NCBI RefSeq assembly: GCF_002777425.1
Contig: NZ_MDVC01000113.1
Coordinates: 42,005-106,004, forward strand
Length of the DNA stretch: 64,000 bases
Reading direction: 5' to 3'
From: Snodgrassella alvi
Lineage (GTDB): Bacteria > Pseudomonadota > Gammaproteobacteria > Burkholderiales > Neisseriaceae
Part shown: positions 30,639-39,194 of the stretch, piece after piece
Position numbering within the stretch: the stretch's first letter is position 1
How the letters are laid out: each line of letters opens with the position of its first letter
Translations under genes and position numbers: made by a program
The notes under the pieces: model-generated
The model's database searches: none
What the model was told of the DNA's origin: nothing
Seen by the model: the letters and a program-made list of their open reading frames with translations, nothing else

Positions 30639-31417
30639 TGTTTGCACAGATGTTCCAGACAGGCTTGAGCACAACGTAAGCCAAAGCTGGCTGTCACAAC
30701 CATGGCAGCACCATAGCCGGCACAGGAGAGGCCTTGCGGGGCAGTTTGTTCGCTATGGCAGATACCAGTCTGCGGCGGTGTAATATTTTCGCTGGAATAG
30801 ATGCAGGGTATGTGCATTTTATCGGCTGGCTGGCGACTGAATCCATGTCGTTTACGTAATGTATAACGCATATTGGCCAGCATGCGGTCGTTGGTTACCC
30901 GGCTTAAATCAGCACTTTGAATCAATCCGGCATTTTTTTGTCCGCCAGCGCCTCCTGACACAATAAAAGGTTGGCGCCGGGCGCTAAAGAAAGCAGCCAT
31001 CGCTGCTTTTACGCGTACCTGATCGATGGCATCAATGACAAAATCAAAAGGCTGGCTGAATATTTGGCTGAGATTGTCTGTATCAACAAAATCTTCTATA
31101 CAGGTGACCTGACATTCGGGATTAATATCGGCAATGCGTTCTGCCAGAGCTTCGACTTTAGGCTTGCCGATCAGGCTGATTAAAGCTGGCAGCTGGCGAT
31201 TGATATTCGATTCGGCCACGTTATCCAGATCAATCAGTGTTAGTGCACCGATGCCACTGCGCGCCAGTGCTTCTATTGCCCATGAGCCCACGCCGCCCAC
31301 ACCAACTACACAGACATGTGCCGAAGCGAAACGTTGCAGGCAGTCTTCGCCGTACAATCGTGCGATGCCACCGAAGCGGCGTTGATAGTTTGCTGAAAAA
31401 TTGAATATCTGCGACAC
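30635..31417 (-). CDS. tcdA: tRNA threonylcarbamoyladenosine dehydratase
   Basis: 260-residue E1-like (ThiF/MoeB fold) enzyme that cyclises t6A37 in ANN-decoding tRNAs. The ATP site is VGVGGVGSWAIEALARSGIG, then DLDNVAESNINRQ, DAIDQVRVKAAMAAF and the C-terminal CAGYGAAMVVTASFG. It heads a run tcdA-scpA-thioesterase-thioesterase, with start/stop overlap to scpA. Confidence 0.92.
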   Translation of the reverse strand: MSQIFNFSANYQRRFGGIARLYGEDCLQRFASAHVCVVGVGGVGSWAIEALARSGIGALTLIDLDNVAESNINRQLPALISLIGKPKVEALAERIADINPECQVTCIEDFVDTDNLSQIFSQPFDFVIDAIDQVRVKAAMAAFFSARRQPFIVSGGAGGQKNAGLIQSADLSRVTNDRMLANMRYTLRKRHGFSRQPADKMHIPCIYSSENITPPQTGICHSEQTAPQGLSCAGYGAAMVVTASFGLRCAQACLEHLCKQ

Positions 31418-31511
31418 GTAATAAAATCCAGAAAGCCGTTTTAAGCAGGTAGTGGTATTATACTGTATCTGCTAAATGATTCGAATTGCTAAAAAGGATA
31501 AGGAGAGTTTC

Positions 31512-31976
31512 ATGTATAAACATTTACTGGTGGCGGTAGATGGCAGCCATACTTCAGAAAATGCTTTAGATCATGCTATTGGTCTGGCTAAGGGTGAAGA
31601 TGCGGAATTAACTGTTGTCAATGTGGCCAATCCAACTGAATATATGGCTCTGGCTCCCGAGTTTTTGCAGCATGAAAGTTATGAAGCTGCTGCCTTGTCA
31701 GAGGGTAATACGGTACTGGACGCTGCGGTGGAAAAAGCCGAAGCTGCCTTGCCGGCAGGCAAAGTGCATCGTCATTTGCTGATTGCCAATAAGGGGGCAA
31801 AAGAAATGGCTCAGATGCTGGTTGATTATGCTGATGGGAATGGTAGCGATCTGATTATTCTGGGTACTCATGGGCGTAGCGGTTTGATGCATTTACTGAT
31901 GGGCAGTTTTGCAGAAACTGTTATGCGCGAAACCAATCTGCCATTATTGATTATTAGAAGTGAAGCCAATAGTTAA
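31512..31976 (+). CDS. Universal stress protein
   Basis: 154 residues from the ATG at 31512 (AAGGAG-type site upstream). UspA fold: HLLVAVDGSHTSENALDHA at the N-terminus and the nucleotide-binding GTHGRSGLMHLLMGSFAE near the C-terminus, the pattern of the ATP-binding UspFG class. Monocistronic, with a strong terminator. Confidence 0.92.
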   Translation: MYKHLLVAVDGSHTSENALDHAIGLAKGEDAELTVVNVANPTEYMALAPEFLQHESYEAAALSEGNTVLDAAVEKAEAALPAGKVHRHLLIANKGAKEMAQMLVDYADGNGSDLIILGTHGRSGLMHLLMGSFAETVMRETNLPLLIIRSEANS

Positions 31977-32059
31977 GGTTAATCAGGCCAATTGGTTCGA
32001 ATGAATAATTCGGCAGCAGTTAAGCTTTCGAAATTTTCTATGGGTTTTATATAAATAAG

Positions 32060-32094
32060 AGCTGAATCTGTTTTAAAACAGATTCAGCTTTTTG
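32060..32094 (+). terminator. Strong terminator of the universal stress gene
   Basis: Perfect 15-bp self-complementary arms (32060-32074 / 32075-32089; core GCTGAATCTG) followed by five Ts. A second weaker hairpin with a T tail lies at about 32137-32170. Confidence 0.9.
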
Positions 32095-32193
32095 GTTGGT
32101 ATTGTTGTGAATATTATGCTGACTGTGCAACAATCAAACTGCACTATTGATTTAAATAAAAGTGCGGTTTTATTTCCGAATATACTGGCTGGG

Positions 32194-32736
32194 TTAACGG
32201 ATGTATTTTTTATGAATCTCTCTGAATTTCGGGTTATTTGCACTACCTAGCCATTCGAATGCAATCATTTCACGACTAACGATTTCACAACCGCCGGCCT
32301 GCATGCGTGCTAGCCCCAATTCAACGTCACGTTGCCGGCGCGAGCTGACCGCGTCTGCAACCACAAAAACTTCGTAACCATGTGCGCGCAAGTCTAAAGC
32401 AGTCTGTAATACGCAGATATGGGCTTCTATACCAGAAATAATAATCTGGTTGGCCTGATGCAGGGTATCTTCAGTTAGCACACCGGCGGAAAATACGGAA
32501 AAACTCTGTTTCTGTACGATTCTGGCTTGTGGCGCGGCGGTCATGATTTCTTCTCGGGTTGCGCCAATTTTGTCTACACAGTGTTCGCTGATTAAGGTAG
32601 GAATAGCCATATCATGCGCCAGTCCAGCCAGCCATACATTATTGGCCAGCAATTCTTCTGCATTATTCAAGGCTGGTAACAGGCGTGTCTGTAAGTCAAT
32701 CATTAATACTGCGGAGCGTTTGCTGTCTATCAACAT
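32194..32736 (-). CDS. Isochorismatase-family cysteine hydrolase (YcaC-like)
   Basis: 180 residues. The triad is visible: Asp in AVLMIDLQTRLLP, Lys in IVQKQSFSVF, and Cys in ISGIEAHICVLQTALDL. The family hydrolyses amides or isochorismate; this sub-branch (YcaC-type) has no settled substrate. Single gene. Confidence 0.85.
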   Translation of the reverse strand: MLIDSKRSAVLMIDLQTRLLPALNNAEELLANNVWLAGLAHDMAIPTLISEHCVDKIGATREEIMTAAPQARIVQKQSFSVFSAGVLTEDTLHQANQIIISGIEAHICVLQTALDLRAHGYEVFVVADAVSSRRQRDVELGLARMQAGGCEIVSREMIAFEWLGSANNPKFREIHKKYIR

Positions 32737-32831
32737 GGTTTGCTTTCACTAATGGTTGAGTAATCTGCATGTCAATTATGCTGTATTTGTATGCAGCTAA
32801 AAGTTAACTCAGGTTAATCCGGGCAGACTCG

Positions 32832-34742
32832 TTAGCGCGCAGGCACGGTACCCATGCGTTCTGTCAGTGTGGTACGGGGTTCACCGAATAGATTGGCATA
32901 ATAAGTGGCATTAGCCATTACGTTTTTGACATAGGTACGGGTTTCATCAAAGGGAATGGTCTCGGCGTAAATTGCCCCTTCCAGTGGAATATTCGCCTGC
33001 CAGCGCCGGGCTCGACCCGGCCCAGCATTGTAGCCGGCTGTAGCCAGTACTTCATCAGCAAACTGGTTGCGTACATTGCTCATATACCATGTACCCATGC
33101 GGATATTGCCGCGCATGGTATACAGTTCGCTGCTGTCCATGCCCAGCCGTTTGGCTATATCGCGGGCTGTGGCGGGCATAACCTGCATCAGGCCGGTGGC
33201 ACCCACACTTGAGCGAGCACCAATCATAAAGCGGCTTTCCTGCCGGATTAAGCCATAAACCCATGCAGGGTCGATACCAGCCTGCTGGGCATAAGGAACA
33301 GTCAATTCTCTGAATGGGGCAGGATAGCGTAATTCATAGTTCAGTTGGCCATCGGCTTTGTCTGCGCTATAGATGCTCATTTCATAAAAGCCGGTATTTT
33401 CAGCCAGCGTTGCGGCAGCAATTTGCGTATCATCGTTGTAATTGCGTGTGGCATAGCGCCATTCCTGTTGTGCCTGACGGCGCATCGGCCAGTTATTTTC
33501 TGATTGTGCGGCTTTAAACAAGGTTATGGCACGATGGATATTGCCGTCTGTTGCTATTTTACTTTGTACCTGCTGGCTGCTTTTGGCTACAGTACTTTGG
33601 GTATTTGCCTTTCTGCCCAGTGCTTCTGTTGCCAGCAGGGAATAAAAATTGCGTCCGCGTTGTGCTGTCTGCTCGAATATTTCCTGAGCCTGACTATTTT
33701 GCCCCAATGCACGGTAACTGCGCGCCAGCCAGTATTGCCACGTAACCTGTTGCTGGAGTGCCTGCGGCATGCTGCGAATAATGTTGCTCAGTTTTTGCCA
33801 TTGCTGTAAGCGCAGGGCTGAACGGGCATACCATTCCCACATTTCATTACTCATCTGTGCCGAGTCGGCACGATCAAAATAATTCAGCGCTTTGGCCGCA
33901 TTGAGGTTATAAGCCTGTGCCAGCCCCAGTTGCGCCCAGCCAAAACCAGTTTGCTCTGTTGTCAGGCTGGCCGATAACTGTTGTAATTTGGCAGCCGCAC
34001 TGTCTTTGCCGCGATTTTCTTTGTTAATCACCTGATACAGCAATGCTTCCTGTGCACCTTGACTGCCACCCGTGCTGCTACCGAGTGAGTCGGGTAAAGG
34101 GCTGCCCAGTGCCTGAGCCAGATTGCGTGCATTGGAAACCTGATTCAGTGCCAATAAGTATCGCACACGGCGCCAGCCATTTTGCGCGCTGATTTGCTGA
34201 CGGGCCGCAGCCTGTTCCAACCAGCGGTCGCACCCTTGCGGAAGATTACCTGTTTCCCTGCTCAGACTGACCAATAAATCCGAATCATTATCTATTCCAG
34301 CCAATGCAGCATAGCAGCGTGTTTCCTGTTCACGAAAATTTTTGTCCAGTAATGCATATTGCTGGCTGAAGACCTGCCAGTTTCCGCGTTTACCTAACTG
34401 TTGTAACCAGATATTGCGGATACTGTTACTCATTGCACTGGCTGGCTGCTGGGCAAGAAATTGTGCCGGTAGCACGTCGTCGCCGTTTTTTGCTGCTTTG
34501 AGCGCATTCTGATATTGCTGGAAACTGCCGATGACTTTATCCGGTGTTTCTGTAGCTTGGGTGCCTGGCAAAATAGCATTGCCTGTATTCTTGTTAATCG
34601 GCTGAAGAGCTACTTCTTGCTGATTGCTGCATGCTGTCATCAGAAGCAGAGCGCCTGAAATGAGATAATGCTGTTGAACAGACAGCTTTGATTTCAGCTT
34701 CATTAAGTACTTAATCAATTTTTTTCCTTCAATTTTTCTCAT
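32832..34742 (-). CDS. slt: Soluble lytic transglycosylase (Slt70-type), lipoprotein-like
   Basis: About 636 residues. A signal sequence with lipobox LLLMTAC indicates a lipid anchor. A long superhelical alpha domain rich in Ala/Leu/Gln follows. The C-terminal lysozyme-like domain has catalytic Glu in YGLIRQESRFMIGARSSVGA and TGLMQVMPATA. It cleaves peptidoglycan to 1,6-anhydro products. The start is uncertain: 34742 (9 bp past the trkH stop) or 34703 (nearer the signal peptide); neither has a good ribosome-binding site. Probably co-transcribed after trkH. Confidence 0.88.
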   Translation of the reverse strand: MRKIEGKKLIKYLMKLKSKLSVQQHYLISGALLLMTACSNQQEVALQPINKNTGNAILPGTQATETPDKVIGSFQQYQNALKAAKNGDDVLPAQFLAQQPASAMSNSIRNIWLQQLGKRGNWQVFSQQYALLDKNFREQETRCYAALAGIDNDSDLLVSLSRETGNLPQGCDRWLEQAAARQQISAQNGWRRVRYLLALNQVSNARNLAQALGSPLPDSLGSSTGGSQGAQEALLYQVINKENRGKDSAAAKLQQLSASLTTEQTGFGWAQLGLAQAYNLNAAKALNYFDRADSAQMSNEMWEWYARSALRLQQWQKLSNIIRSMPQALQQQVTWQYWLARSYRALGQNSQAQEIFEQTAQRGRNFYSLLATEALGRKANTQSTVAKSSQQVQSKIATDGNIHRAITLFKAAQSENNWPMRRQAQQEWRYATRNYNDDTQIAAATLAENTGFYEMSIYSADKADGQLNYELRYPAPFRELTVPYAQQAGIDPAWVYGLIRQESRFMIGARSSVGATGLMQVMPATARDIAKRLGMDSSELYTMRGNIRMGTWYMSNVRNQFADEVLATAGYNAGPGRARRWQANIPLEGAIYAETIPFDETRTYVKNVMANATYYANLFGEPRTTLTERMGTVPAR

Positions 34743-34750
34743 AATGTAAT

Positions 34751-36256
34751 TTATTTTTTCCAGTAGGCTGGTGTAAAGAGAATAAAAACAGTAAAAATTT
34801 CCAGACGTCCAAGCAGCATGATGACGATGCATAACCACTTTTGGATATCTGAAAGGAAAGCAAAATTGTTTGTCGGGCCAACTGCACCTAGCCCGGGGCC
34901 TGCATTGGTGATACAGCTAATCGCCGCTGTAAGTGCAGACAGAAAATCCAATCCGCTCATCATCAGGGCAAAGCTGAATAAAATGATGGTAATCACGTAT
35001 ACAAACACAAAGGCCATTACCGTTAGCGCACGCCGGTCGGGAATATTGCTGCCATTGATTTTTACCATGCTGACTGCATTGGGATGCAGCATCAGCAGCA
35101 TTTCACGCAGGCTGAATTTGAACAGCACAATGGCGCGTACAGTTTTGATACCACCACCGGCAGACCCCCCATTGGAAAGAATATTCGACAAAAAAAACAT
35201 CCATAATGAGGCTATTAAAGGCCATTTGGCAAAATCGGTATTAGAGTAGCCATTAGCCAATCCGATTGAAATCAGATTAAAACTGGTATAACGAAATGCT
35301 TCGGCAAACGAATAAAAGCTATGCCACCACAGATACAGGCTAATGCCCAGAATACTGAAAAACAGTACACACAGCAATACCCTGACTTCTTCGTCGCGCC
35401 AGTAATAGCGCAATGATCTTTTTTGTAAAGCATTAAAATGATTACTGAAATTTATTGCACCCAAAAGGGTGGCCATGCTGAGAATAACTTCAATCGGAAC
35501 TGAATTAAAATAGGAAATGCTGTTATCGTGAGTGGAAAAGCCACCAAGTGAAAACGCTGCCATGGCATGACATACTGCATCAAACCAGCTCATGCCGGCC
35601 AGACGCAGAGCCAATAGGGTGATTATGGTAAAAAGTACATAAACACCCCATAAGCGTTTGGCTGTTTCCGAAATACGCGGCGCCATTTTGCTGTCTTTAT
35701 TCACCCCCGGTATTTCGGCCTTGAATAACTGTGTGCCACCAACGCCCAGCATTGGCATAATTGCCACAGCCAGTACAATAATGCCCATACCGCCCAACCA
35801 GTTGAGCATATGGCGCCAGAAGTTTAATGATGGTGCCAGTGTATCCAGACTGGTGATAATAGTAGCGCCAGTGGTTGTCAGGCCGGAAATGGCTTCGAAA
35901 TAAGCATTGGTAAAGCCCAGCCCGGGCAAGTAAATGTAAAACGGCAGACAGGCAATCAGAGCAAAGCCAATCCACAACATGAACACCAGTGTATAGCCAT
36001 CACGCGGACGCAGTTCACGGTTATAACGCATGGTCAGTAGCCAGGTTACTGCACATACACTCATGCTGATACCAGCAGTAAAGGCGAAGGCTGGAAACAC
36101 GTGATCCATGTATAGTAAAGAGACAACCGTTGGCGCCAGTAGCAACATGGAAAACAGAAAGCCGGTTTTAGCCACAATGTGTGCAGTTGGCGCAATTTTG
36201 TTGATAAAACCTGATTCCTTGTGCCGTAAGGTAAAACGGTTGGTAAAGTGATTCAT
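34751..36256 (-). CDS. trkH: Trk potassium uptake channel subunit TrkH
   Basis: 501 residues, about ten membrane helices. Selectivity-filter loops of the four pore repeats are visible: SGLTTTGATIITS, FSLGGFSTHDNS, LSNGGSAGGGIKTVR, and SCITNAGPGLGAVG. It imports potassium across the inner membrane with TrkA as regulator. It is 12 bp downstream of trkA. Confidence 0.94.
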   Translation of the reverse strand: MNHFTNRFTLRHKESGFINKIAPTAHIVAKTGFLFSMLLLAPTVVSLLYMDHVFPAFAFTAGISMSVCAVTWLLTMRYNRELRPRDGYTLVFMLWIGFALIACLPFYIYLPGLGFTNAYFEAISGLTTTGATIITSLDTLAPSLNFWRHMLNWLGGMGIIVLAVAIMPMLGVGGTQLFKAEIPGVNKDSKMAPRISETAKRLWGVYVLFTIITLLALRLAGMSWFDAVCHAMAAFSLGGFSTHDNSISYFNSVPIEVILSMATLLGAINFSNHFNALQKRSLRYYWRDEEVRVLLCVLFFSILGISLYLWWHSFYSFAEAFRYTSFNLISIGLANGYSNTDFAKWPLIASLWMFFLSNILSNGGSAGGGIKTVRAIVLFKFSLREMLLMLHPNAVSMVKINGSNIPDRRALTVMAFVFVYVITIILFSFALMMSGLDFLSALTAAISCITNAGPGLGAVGPTNNFAFLSDIQKWLCIVIMLLGRLEIFTVFILFTPAYWKK

Positions 36257-36268
36257 AATGATACTGCC

Positions 36269-37666
36269 TTAGGCAAAAAAGCCCAGTTTGACCTGAATCA
36301 TTTTTTCCAGATCCTGAACAGCTCTGCGCCGAGCCACAAAAAATATTACATGGTCTCCATCTTCAAGTACTGTATCGGTATGATACATAATAATTTTTTC
36401 ATCTCGAACTACGGCACCGAAGTAACAGCCACCCGGCAGACGTAGTTGCGACATGGTACGTCCTATCAGCTTAGAGGTATGGCGGTCACCATGCAGAACT
36501 ACTTCAATTGCTTCCGCCGAACCTCGGCGCAATGGATAAACCGCCATAATATCGCCCAGATGCACGTGCGTTAAAATTGAGCCAATGGTAATCAGATGCG
36601 GAGATATCACGATATCGATGGCACTTCCCTGCAATAAATCAACGTAACTTGAACGATTGATAATCGCCATTACCCGTTTAGCGCCCAGGTTTTTAGCCAG
36701 CATCGCTGACATGATATTATTTTCATCATCATTGGTAAGCGCACAGAAAACATCAATTTCATCAATATATTCATTTTCCAGCAGGCTTTCATCCGAGGCA
36801 TTGCCTACCAGCACAAGGGTATTGTTGAGGTTTTCTGCCAGCCATTCAGCACGGTTTTGCCTGCGCTCGATAATTTTGATATCCAGACGTGTTTCCAGTT
36901 GTCTGGCCACGCGATAGCCAATATTACCACCGCCGGCAATCATAATCCGGCGGGTGCGTTTGTTGATTGGCCGCAGCTCGCGCATGATATTTTCAAGATA
37001 TGCAGTAGGTGTCAGAACAAAAACTTCATCACCCTCCAGCAATACGGTGCTGCCGGTGGGCACAAGCAGGCGATTATTGCGGTAAATAGCACAAATCTGG
37101 CAATCCACACCTTCTTCCAGATGCTGCTTCAGGGTGCTGATGGGCTGATTAATCAACATGCCTCCATTCTGGGCACGGATGACCAACAGACGAATTCTAT
37201 CGTGTGCAAAACGCAGAATTTGCAAGGCACTGGAGTGCAGCAACAGATTGACGATTTGCTCGGTTACTAGCTGCTCCGGGCTAATGGCCTCGGTAATATT
37301 GAATAAGTCCAGACTGGTTTTATAATTATTGTTACCGGTTTCAAATTCAACAAAATCACTGTAACGTACCCGGGCAATGCGGCTAGGGGTGTTGAATAAG
37401 GCATAGGCAATGCGGCAGGCGGCCATATTGGTTTCATCGCTCTGGGTTAAGGCCAAAATCATGTCTGCGTCTTGAGCGCCGGCGGCAGACAAGACGGAAG
37501 GCCAGGCGCCATTACCTACAATTGTCTGCACATCCAGACGCTGATTGATTTTCTGTAAGGCATTCTCGTTGATATCAATAATGGTAACATCATTATTGGT
37601 CATTCTGGCCAAATTGCTGGCAATGGTCGAGCCTACCTGTCCACAGCCAAGAATCAATATTTTCAC
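36269..37666 (-). CDS. trkA: Trk potassium uptake regulatory protein TrkA
   Basis: 465-residue cytoplasmic protein with two tandem RCK units. Dinucleotide-binding motifs are LGCGQVGSTIASNLA at the N-terminus and AGGGNIGYRVARQLE near residue 240. It gates TrkH in response to bound nucleotides. First gene of trkA-trkH-slt. Confidence 0.95.
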   Translation of the reverse strand: MKILILGCGQVGSTIASNLARMTNNDVTIIDINENALQKINQRLDVQTIVGNGAWPSVLSAAGAQDADMILALTQSDETNMAACRIAYALFNTPSRIARVRYSDFVEFETGNNNYKTSLDLFNITEAISPEQLVTEQIVNLLLHSSALQILRFAHDRIRLLVIRAQNGGMLINQPISTLKQHLEEGVDCQICAIYRNNRLLVPTGSTVLLEGDEVFVLTPTAYLENIMRELRPINKRTRRIMIAGGGNIGYRVARQLETRLDIKIIERRQNRAEWLAENLNNTLVLVGNASDESLLENEYIDEIDVFCALTNDDENNIMSAMLAKNLGAKRVMAIINRSSYVDLLQGSAIDIVISPHLITIGSILTHVHLGDIMAVYPLRRGSAEAIEVVLHGDRHTSKLIGRTMSQLRLPGGCYFGAVVRDEKIIMYHTDTVLEDGDHVIFFVARRRAVQDLEKMIQVKLGFFA

Positions 37667-37956
37667 GTTATTTACATCACCTCAGTGGTAATCATCTGCA
37701 TTGTAGCCTTTGTACTCTCAGGTGCAAATATTGGTGTAAAACCGCTACACAACTTTAGATTAACCATATTATTTAATATGCTATATGTGTCACTGGTTTG
37801 GCTAAGGGAGCAAGGTTTAAATATATGAATTTTATCAGCATTGAAAAGATATTGAGCCATATTGACACTACGGAGAAACGACGATCATCTTGAGGGGTTT
37901 TTATTTTGTTAAAAACTGTGCGAATAAATTAATTTAATACAATATAATAAAACCAT
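37667..37956. other. Spacer upstream of trkA
   Basis: About 290 bp between divergent trkA and the M48 protease gene. A 62-codon minus-strand frame (37672-37860) lies here but looks spurious. No gene is supported; it should hold the trkA promoter. Confidence 0.5.
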
Positions 37957-37984
37957 GTTTTACATTTATAGCTGAATGTAAAAC
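37957..37984. promoter_or_regulatory. Inverted repeat upstream of the M48 protease gene
   Basis: Perfect 10-bp arms GTTTTACATT (37957-37966) / AATGTAAAAC (37975-37984) around TATAGCTG, ending 49 bp before the ATG. It has no T-run, so an operator is more likely than a terminator. Confidence 0.45.
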
Positions 37985-38033
37985 CCTAAGAAGTGATAAT
38001 TTTTTTCAATTAGTTTTTGATCATGGATAAATT

Positions 38034-38930
38034 ATGTATTCAATCAGGCGGCAATCTAAATTAATAACTCTGGCGGCAATTTATTTGGCACTGGGTGGTT
38101 GTGCTCAGGTAGCTGATGTAATGGGTTATGATACACAAACGCTTAATGCCAGCGCGGCTAAAAGCTATACCCAAATGATGGGACAGGCCAAGGCTGAAGG
38201 TGCGATTGAAACCAATACACCCGTGGCCAGACGTGTACGTGCCGTTTTTCAGCGTCTGGTACCGTATGCCAATGCTGCCAATCAGACAGGGGTGCCATTT
38301 GACTGGCAGCTTAATGTTATTCGCAGCGATGAACCTAATGCTTTTGCCATGCCGGGTGGCAAAATGGTGGTTTATACTGGTATTGTTCAGCGTCTGAATC
38401 TCAGCGATGATGAAATCGCGGCGATTGTGGGCCATGAGATGACTCATGCTCTACAGGAACACAGTAAAAAAGCCGCAGGGCAGCAAATCCTCACCAGTAC
38501 TGCTCTTGCAGTAGGCAGTGCTGCGTTGCAGTCAAAAACAGGTGTTAGTCCAGACCGTGTGGGGCTCTATAAAGATATATTAAATCAGTATGGCCTGACT
38601 CTGCCTTTTTCACGTCATCAGGAGAACCAGGCTGATGCTGGTGGTTTGCAATTGATGGCACAGGCAGGATATGACCCGCATGCAGCCATTACGGTATGGG
38701 AAAAAATGAATAAGGTTTTTGGCAATAATAGTAGTACGAGCCTGTTATCTACCCATCCAAGTAATGATGCGCGCATTACGGCACTGAAAAAAATGTTACC
38801 TGAAGTATTACCCGTTTATGAACAGGCTAAACAAAATAATATCACGCGGCAAAAGCCAAATGTGAGCGCAAGATACTCAGGAGCCAATAATGTTCGCAAG
38901 AGCACAGCCAAAAAGAAAAATCGTTCCTGA
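38034..38930 (+). CDS. M48-family metalloprotease lipoprotein
   Basis: 298 residues. Lipobox LALGGC near residue 23, then a periplasmic peptidase domain with zinc motif HEMTHAL near residue 139 and the third ligand Glu in HQENQADAGG. Related to E. coli LoiP/YggG, which trims outer-membrane or periplasmic proteins. The basic C-terminus (STAKKKNRS) is unremarkable. Monocistronic with its own terminator. Confidence 0.88.
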   Translation: MYSIRRQSKLITLAAIYLALGGCAQVADVMGYDTQTLNASAAKSYTQMMGQAKAEGAIETNTPVARRVRAVFQRLVPYANAANQTGVPFDWQLNVIRSDEPNAFAMPGGKMVVYTGIVQRLNLSDDEIAAIVGHEMTHALQEHSKKAAGQQILTSTALAVGSAALQSKTGVSPDRVGLYKDILNQYGLTLPFSRHQENQADAGGLQLMAQAGYDPHAAITVWEKMNKVFGNNSSTSLLSTHPSNDARITALKKMLPEVLPVYEQAKQNNITRQKPNVSARYSGANNVRKSTAKKKNRS

Positions 38931-39017
38931 AACTGACTGAATCAGCACAATTGCATGGAAATGTTTGATTATAATCATAAATTTTCATGTTAAATCCAGT
39001 TTATTTATATTTGTATG

Positions 39018-39045
39018 GCAGCCTGTAACAGGCTGCTTTTATTTT
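39018..39045 (+). terminator. Terminator after the M48 gene
   Basis: GCAGCCTG (39018-39025) / CAGGCTGC (39029-39036), 3-nt loop, then TTTTATTTT. The arm sequence recurs in other hairpins of the window. Confidence 0.8.
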
Positions 39046-39194
39046 AATCTTTACACTTTCTGATGTTGACTACATCAGACTACAAATTGTTTCAATCGCC
39101 CGTGTTTTCGGTTATCATTCATATTATTGCATTGGTAATGCATAATAAATTTACAAGAAAAATTTAAAAAACCATTACATTAAGGATGTTCAAG

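Noticed and set aside
37672..37860. 62-codon minus-strand frame just before trkA as a possible leader peptide
   Set aside because: No ribosome-binding site, low-information composition, no sign of attenuation structure.
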